In this document: one piece after another, positions 58,427 to 64,000 of the stretch | How the letters are laid out: each line of letters starts with the position of its first letter | How positions within the stretch are numbered: position 1 is the stretch's first letter | Source: Mytilus galloprovincialis | Taxonomy: Eukaryota; Mollusca; Bivalvia; Mytilida; Mytilidae | Direction of reading: 5' to 3' | NCBI RefSeq assembly: GCF_965363235.1 | Contig: NC_134838.1 | Span: 3,787,001-3,851,000, forward strand | Length of the DNA: 64,000 nucleotides | The notes under the pieces: model-generated | The model's database searches: none | Told to the model about the DNA's origin: nothing | Seen by the model: the letters and a program-made list of their open reading frames with translations, nothing else | Position numbers and translations under genes: made by a program

Positions 58427-59512
58427 TGTCGAGCCTGCAACTTTTGTTGCAGAAAGCTCGACATAGGGATAGTGATCCGGCGGCGGCGGCGGTGTTAGCT
58501 AACTTCTTAAAAGCTTTATATTTTAGAAGGTGGAAGACCTGGATGCTTCATACTTTGTATATAGATGCCTCATGTTACGAAGTTTCCGTCAGTCACATGT
58601 CCAATGTCCTTGACCTCATTTTCATGGTTCAGTGACCACTTGAAAAAAAAGTTCAGATTTTTTGTAATGTTGAATTCTCTCTTATTATAAGTAATAGGAT
58701 AACTATATTTGATATGTGCGTACCTTGAAAGGTCCTCATGTCTGTCAGACAGTTTTCACTTGACCTCGACCTCATTTCATGGATCAGTGAACAAGGTTAA
58801 GTTTTGGTGGTCAAGTCCATATCTCAGATACTACAAGCAATAGGGCTAGTATATTCGGTGTATGGAAGGACTGTAAGGTGTACATGGCCAACTGGCAGGT
58901 GTCATCTGACCTTGACCTCATTTTCATGGTTCAGTGGTTATAGTTAAATTTTTGTGTTTTGGTCTGTTTTTCTCATACTATATGCAATAGGTCTACTATA
59001 TTTGTTGTATGGAATGATTGTAAGGTGTACCTATCTAGCGGGCAGATGTCATGTGACCTTGACCTCATTTTCATGGTTCAGTGGTCAAAGTTAAGTTTTT
59101 GAGTTTTGGTCTTTTTATCTAATACTATATGCCATAGGCCATCTATATTTGGTGTATGGAAATATTTTATGATCTTTATGTCAGTCGCGCAGGTTTTATT
59201 TGACCGTGACCTCATTTTCACGGTTCATTGCACAGTGTTAAGTTTTTGTGTTTTGGTCTATTTTTCTTAAACTATAAGTAATAGGTCAACTATATATGTT
59301 GTATAGAAGCATTGTTAGCTGTACATGTCTGCCTGGCATGGTTCATCTGACCTTGACCTCATTTTCAAGGTTCATTGGTCTTTGTTTAGTTATCTCGGTT
59401 AATGTTAAGTTTATGTGACAGTTGTATTAAAGCTTAGCTTTATACTTTGGACTATCAACATAATATCAATGATTAGTATAGAAGGCGAGACATTTCAGCG
59501 TGTGCACTCTTG
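58427..59512 (+). mobile_element. 1.1-kb element inserted in the satellite, six ~147-bp subrepeats
   Basis: Begins with a hairpin GTCGAGCCTGCAAC..GTTGCAG..GCTCGAC (58428-58462) and a GGCGGCGGCGGCGG run. The subrepeat word TTGACCTCATTTTCATGG or close variants occurs near 58610, 58765, 58912, 59057, 59205 and 59350. Satellite units flank both sides. It resembles non-autonomous elements common in bivalves; termini and class are uncertain. Confidence 0.7.
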
Positions 59513-60605
59513 TGTTGTGTCAGTGTAGATTTTACTGTTATATGGTATGGGTTTGTTGTGTCTGTAGATTTTACTGTAATATGGTGTGGTTTTGTTGTGT
59601 CTGTAGATTTTACTGTAATATGGTATGGGTTTGTTGTGTCTGTAGATTTTACTGTAATATGGTGTGGTTTTGTTGTGTCAGTGTAGATTTTACTGTTATA
59701 TGGTATGGGTTTGTTGTGTCAGTGTAGATTTTACTGTAATATGGTATGGGTTTGTTGTGTCTGTAGATTTTACTGTAATATGGTATGGTTTTGTGGTGTA
59801 GGTGTAGATTTTACTGTAATATGGTTATGGGTTTGTTGTGTCAGTGTAGATTTTACTGTAATATGGTATGGGTTTGTTGTGTCAGTGTAGATTTTACTAT
59901 ATCATGGTATGGGATTGTTTTGTCAGTGTAGATTTTACTATATCATGGTATGGGATTGTTGTGTCAGTGTAGATTTTACTATATCATGGTATGGGATTGG
60001 TGTGTCGGTGGAGATTTTACTATATCATGGTATGGGATTGTTGTGTCTGTATAGATGTGACTATATGGGTTTGTTGTGACGATGTTGGTCTGACTATATC
60101 ATGGTATGGGTTTGTTATGTCTGTAGATCTTACTGTATCATGGTATGGGTTTGTTATGTCAGTGTAGATATTACTGTATCATGGTATGGGTTTGTTGTGT
60201 CAGTGTAGATTTTACTGTATCATGGTATTGGTTTGTTATGTCTAGACATTACTGTATCATGGTATGGGTTTGTTGTGTCAGTGTAGATTTACTGTATCAT
60301 GGTATGGGATTGGTGTGTTTGTGTAGATTTTACTATATCATGGTATGGGTTTGTTGTGTCAGTGTAGATCTGACTATATCATGGTATGGGTTTGTTGATT
60401 TGATGTAGATCTGACTGTATCATGGTATTGGTTTGTTATGTCTGTAGATCTTACTGTATCATGGTATGGGTTTGTTGTGTCAGTGTAGATTTTACTGTAT
60501 CATGGTATGGGTTTGTTGTGTAGATTTGACTGTATCATGGTATGGGTTTGTTGTGTCTGTGTAGATTTGACTGTATCATTGTGTGGGTTTGTTGTTTTGG
60601 TGTAG
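59513..60605 (+). repeat. ~42-bp satellite, right part
   Basis: Continues with ACTGTAATATGGTATGGG units to about 59890, then switches to ACTATATCATGGTATGGG and ACTGTATCATGGTATGGG variants to 60605, a local subfamily change. Confidence 0.92.
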
Positions 60606-61900
60606 GTATGAACAGAAATGGAGTAATTCAGAAGTATTTCATCAGAAATGGAACTCTTGGGGTTCTTTGATATGCTAATTCTAACAATATACGTAGATTT
60701 TGGATATTGGTTCAAAATAGGTAAATGTTTAATTTCAAGTTTTTCAGTTCTTTGACCCTATTCATTTTGTGTCACAAACCTATGCTGTGTAAAATATTCA
60801 GACAAAATCCAAATTCATAGCTGTTTTAAGCTTAAATGTTTTGTCTATACTTGCTCAACTGTTCATGTTTCGACCTCTGCAGATAAAGTCTGGTTTGCTG
60901 TCCCTCTGACAGCCTCTTGTGTTGTGTACATGTTAGACATCATGCAGATCAGGTTACAAGACTTTCTAATAAGAAGCTATTGAGAGTTTAAAGGGTATCA
61001 AACTAATATCTTCTTTGGCAAATTCCTGTTAAAAGATTACTATCTTCTATCTGTTCTGTTATTTAACAGTTATATTTAGATAACATCTTTTCAATGATTG
61101 AAAAAGGAAATACAATTGTAATGTCAGACATGTAGTTGTGAGGAAAAATAAAGAACTAAAGAACACCAATGGCCGAAACGTCTCAAAAAATTGGTTTATT
61201 GATACAGTTATATTCTGACAATTTAAGGTATGTTTTGAAATCTGAGTTTCTGCTACAGGAATTAGTATCTAAATTTCATTCCAACTTTCAATACTGTAAT
61301 TTGGAATTAATTTAAGCAAGAAATTCAAAGTGTTTTCCTTATACAAAACTTAGGATATTTTTACTGTTGTAAAATTTTGGCATATTAAATGATCATTGGA
61401 AGGCATGAAAATAATACATTTATCAATATAAATCATTGCAGGAGTTTATGAAATGATGATAAGAACATTGTGAGCAATGATAAAAAGTAAACCATAAATT
61501 AAAGTAAACCTAAATTTCATTATATTTATGAGAGAAAAAAAACAATTACCCTAATTACATAACTAGTAGGATCAATCAACTTTATGTTAATTAGCCCTTT
61601 TATCTGATTACCAGAATTAACAGATTATAAGTGCAAATTTACTTTAATTTATAAAATCTAGCCCAAGTTCATTTTTCAAAATATTGCAATTAAAATGCTC
61701 CAATTTTTAGATCAAATATCTCACAAACAAATATCATAATGGTGTTTCTTTTTGATGATGTTGAATTTTGATGTATTTTATGTGTAAAATAATATTTGTA
61801 TGTGTAAAATAAAATATTGTTTTGTACTTAATTCAACTAATATATTTATAATTGTCCCCATCACATGAATATAATCAAATATTCAAAATAGATTTGCATT
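60606..61900. other. Intergenic stretch, no gene seen
   Basis: AT-rich; nothing recognised. Confidence 0.5.
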
Positions 61901-61910
61901 TTTTTCCTAT

Positions 61911-62050
61911 CAGTGGTGGATTCAGAAATTTTCATAAGGGGCCCACTGACTGCCTAAGAATGCTTCTTCTCTAGTGATTCTCTAAAGAATCAACCATTTT
62001 TTTCTGAGAAAAGGAGGGCCCGTGCCCCTTACCCCCTAAATCTGCCTCTG
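61911..62050 (+). repeat. Short MITE (CAGTGGTGGATTCAG ... CTGCCTCTG)
   Basis: The ends are imperfect inverted repeats (CAGTGGTGGATTCAG versus CAGAGGCAGATTTAG). The interior has GGGGCCCACTGACTGCC and GGGCCCGTGCCCC. A half copy lies in NAMPT intron 1 (42880-42943). Confidence 0.65.
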
Positions 62051-63165
62051 TCTATTAAGTTTTGTAGTGTGAAATTTGAATAATTAATTTAAAGAAACAA
62101 ATTTATTTTATTTCCTTAAATACAATTTTTCACGTATTAATATTCTATCAAAATTATTAAACAATTGATAGAAGTAACTGGTTTAATAAAAATATTCTCT
62201 GAAATGCTTCTTCCTCTCTTTTTATATTTATTATACAATAAGTAAATGATATAATCTAATATTTCATTTTTATATTTTTAAAATAAAGAATGTTTTGATG
62301 TATATTATGGTATTCATTATTAACATTAACATTTACATATAATTGCACCTATATGACAACAACTTGGCACATGGAATATTTGACAAGACATTCAATAAAC
62401 AATAATACAAATGATATAACAATGTATAATATGATTCAATTGTTATTTGCAAGTCACAAGTCTGTGTAATGCCAAAAACTTATCTGTGAATATAAGTCAT
62501 TGTTTGTTATCTGATTAAAATATAAATAACAATCGATGAATAAAATATAAATAACAATCGATGAATCAAATATAAAAAGACTTGGAATGTTTCCAATAAA
62601 ACTTATAATAAAAACTATAACATTATAATATATTTGGTAAACAGGAAACACGCAAGAGATTCGTTATCCATATATTATACAAGGATTTTGTGTTGACCTT
62701 GTGTTAAACAGGGAAAGGAGCTTTATATCTAAGGATTTGTATAAAACTATACAAATCATTGGTTTATCTATTTTGATGTATACATGAATAATTCTTTATA
62801 TGCATTTTAACTTCTTTTGAAATAATGATTCCAACATTAGAAGATAAAAAGGACTAATAAAAAACAGATGTAAAAAAACAAACAAAAACCGTGGTCTAAC
62901 AAATGGAGAAAAGAATAAAGAGGCCAAGTGTGACCCCCACCCCCCTAATTGTACATGATGAATTTTTAAAACAGAAAAATAAAAAATACAATAAATCTTA
63001 AATGAACTGGAAACCCATCAGGGGGGTGTGAATTGAAATTTATTTAAAAATAACACATCATCAATTTCATTTATGATATAAATATTAGAAGTTTATATTT
63101 ACAATTTCCAACATTAAGTGTCTTAAATGTGTGTTATAGTTTCTACCATAGCTATTTTTTCAATA
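62051..63165. other. Intergenic stretch with a small tandem duplication
   Basis: At 62515-62570 the ~30-bp block ATAAATAACAATCGATGAAT occurs twice. No gene seen. Confidence 0.5.
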
Positions 63166-63169
63166 ATTT

Positions 63170-63270
63170 GTTATCCATTCGTTTGATGTGTTTGAGCTTT
63201 TGATTTTGCCATTTGATAAGGGACTTTCCGTTTTGAATTTTCCTCGGAGTTCGGTATTTCTGTGATTTTA
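63170..63270 (+). repeat. Dispersed repeat fragment
   Basis: GTTATCCATTCGTTTGATGT, TTGATTTTGCCATTTGATAA and CTTTCCGTTTTGAATTTTCC match 2368-2455. Confidence 0.75.
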
Positions 63271-63439
63271 GTTTTTGCTGCATTTTTACCCATAAAACAC
63301 CATTTTAATGTAATGATTTAATGAATGGTTTGATCATTTTGATTTTGATTTATACAATGTTTGTTCAGAACGTTCTTGATAGGAATCTGAGTATTATGCA
63401 TTAGGGAGTTCAGACTGTAATGAACTTCGTTGTCTATGT

Positions 63440-63624
63440 TCATCCTGCCATTCCTGAATTGTGTACTTCGTGTGTATCACCTTTCAGTGTAAAATATAAA
63501 CTAAAAGCCAAGGCATATGTGGCTAGTCCAGCAAGTATTCCAACTATCACAAATATCATGGCTTTCTTTGCATGATGTTTGGAAGCAACTTCATCTCCAA
63601 GCTGCCATGCATGGTTTGCTTTGA
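63440..63624 (-). CDS. Terminal exon of a small membrane protein, CD225/dispanin-like
   Basis: The minus-strand exon opens after an acceptor (TATTTCAG, exon starts 63624) with two bases of a split codon, then encodes 60 residues to TGA at 63440-63442. The sequence KANHAWQLGDEVASKHHAKK leads into a transmembrane segment (AMIFVIVGILAGLATYALAF) and a short polar tail. The layout (small-residue amphipathic stretch with G-D and A-x-x-A-K-K, then one hydrophobic span near the C-terminus) fits the second half of CD225 domains of dispanin/IFITM/PRRT-type proteins. The earlier exon or exons with the first intramembrane segment must lie beyond 64000. The family call is by pattern only. Confidence 0.6.
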
Positions 63625-63828
63625 CTGAAATAGATAAATGCTTAAATTAATGTTCTATGCAAATGCCTACCAGAAAAAAACATACTAAAATCAACCGAAT
63701 GTAGGACTTGTCATTGTCTTACATATAAGATTTTTTACTCCATTCTATCGTAGACCAAACACATACTGTTTAGATTTGTTTTAACCTTACACATTTTGCC
63801 TACCCATTATATATTTCTTGCGGTAAAC

Positions 63829-63928
63829 GGACAGAAAGTCACAGGACAAAAAGTCACAGGGCATAAAGTCACAAATTTGATAGGACAAAAAGTCACAGGA
63901 CAAAAAGTCACAGGACAAAAAGTCACAA
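63829..63928 (+). repeat. 15-bp tandem repeat (GGACAAAAAGTCACA)
   Basis: Six units, one degenerate (GGGCATAAAGTCACA), with a 9-bp interruption in the middle. It lies in the intron upstream of the minus-strand exon. Confidence 0.88.
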
Positions 63929-64000
63929 AGATTTTTTTGACAATTGTTTGAATATATAAGAGAAATATCTAAAAATATTTACTTTTTAATACATATATTC

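Noticed and set aside
58427-59512. Helitron assignment for the satellite insertion
   Set aside because: A start TC and hairpin can be drawn, but I could not see the CTRR 3' end or a precise A/T target, so the class is left open.
58096-60408. Several open frames with repeated CRFYCNMVW words
   Set aside because: The satellite period is about 42 bp, a multiple of three, so frames persist without selection; no start context or homology.
57945-60605. CRISPR-like array
   Set aside because: Units are contiguous with no unique spacers and the genome is an animal's; it is a satellite.

Overview
The window looks like nuclear DNA of a marine bivalve, most likely a mussel (Mytilus or a close relative). 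This rests on the AT-rich base composition, intron-bearing animal genes, and many interspersed repeats that I recognise as typical of mussel genomes. The genus is an inference; eukaryotic, animal and mollusc-like is what the sequence supports.

Two gene pieces flank one complete gene. At 5770-6040 (minus) is the first coding exon of a rhodopsin-type GPCR (TM1-TM2), with a clean splice donor but no further exons recognised. At 42065-54916 (plus) is a complete nine-exon nicotinamide phosphoribosyltransferase gene (NAMPT, 476 aa): all splice sites are GT/AG, the frame is unbroken and the key active-site residues are present. At 63440-63624 (minus) is the last exon of a small membrane protein resembling the CD225/dispanin family; the rest lies beyond the right edge.

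The remainder is repeat-dominated. Region 1-14110 holds copies of several dispersed families, a ~180-bp composite minisatellite (9479-10410) and a double palindrome (11848-12144). Region 14118-20471 (minus) is a nearly full-length APE-type LINE: ORF1 has a PHD finger, coiled coil and SGNH esterase-like domain, and ORF2 has endonuclease, RT and a zinc knuckle, broken by one stop codon and one A-run frameshift. Region 21780-23797 (minus) holds decayed Penelope-like RT fragments.

The most striking structure is 23802-39740: a very large inverted repeat whose arms are built from ~165-180 bp tandem units and capped by a GTTAC-type minisatellite (a foldback-like element). Its left arm was later split by two insertions. 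One is 7.4 kb with perfect 27-bp TIRs and a TA target duplication (25473-32889); the other is 3.2 kb with CAGGCACAC-type TIRs (33440-36657).

NAMPT introns contain tandem minisatellites, a MULE-like 161-bp perfect hairpin MITE with a 9-bp target duplication, other MITEs, a tRNA-derived SINE and common mussel repeats. Directly downstream of the NAMPT 3' UTR lies a 42-bp-period satellite (57945-60605), interrupted by a 1.1-kb element with six internal subrepeats. The genes do not form an operon or pathway; they are separate loci in a transposon-rich landscape.
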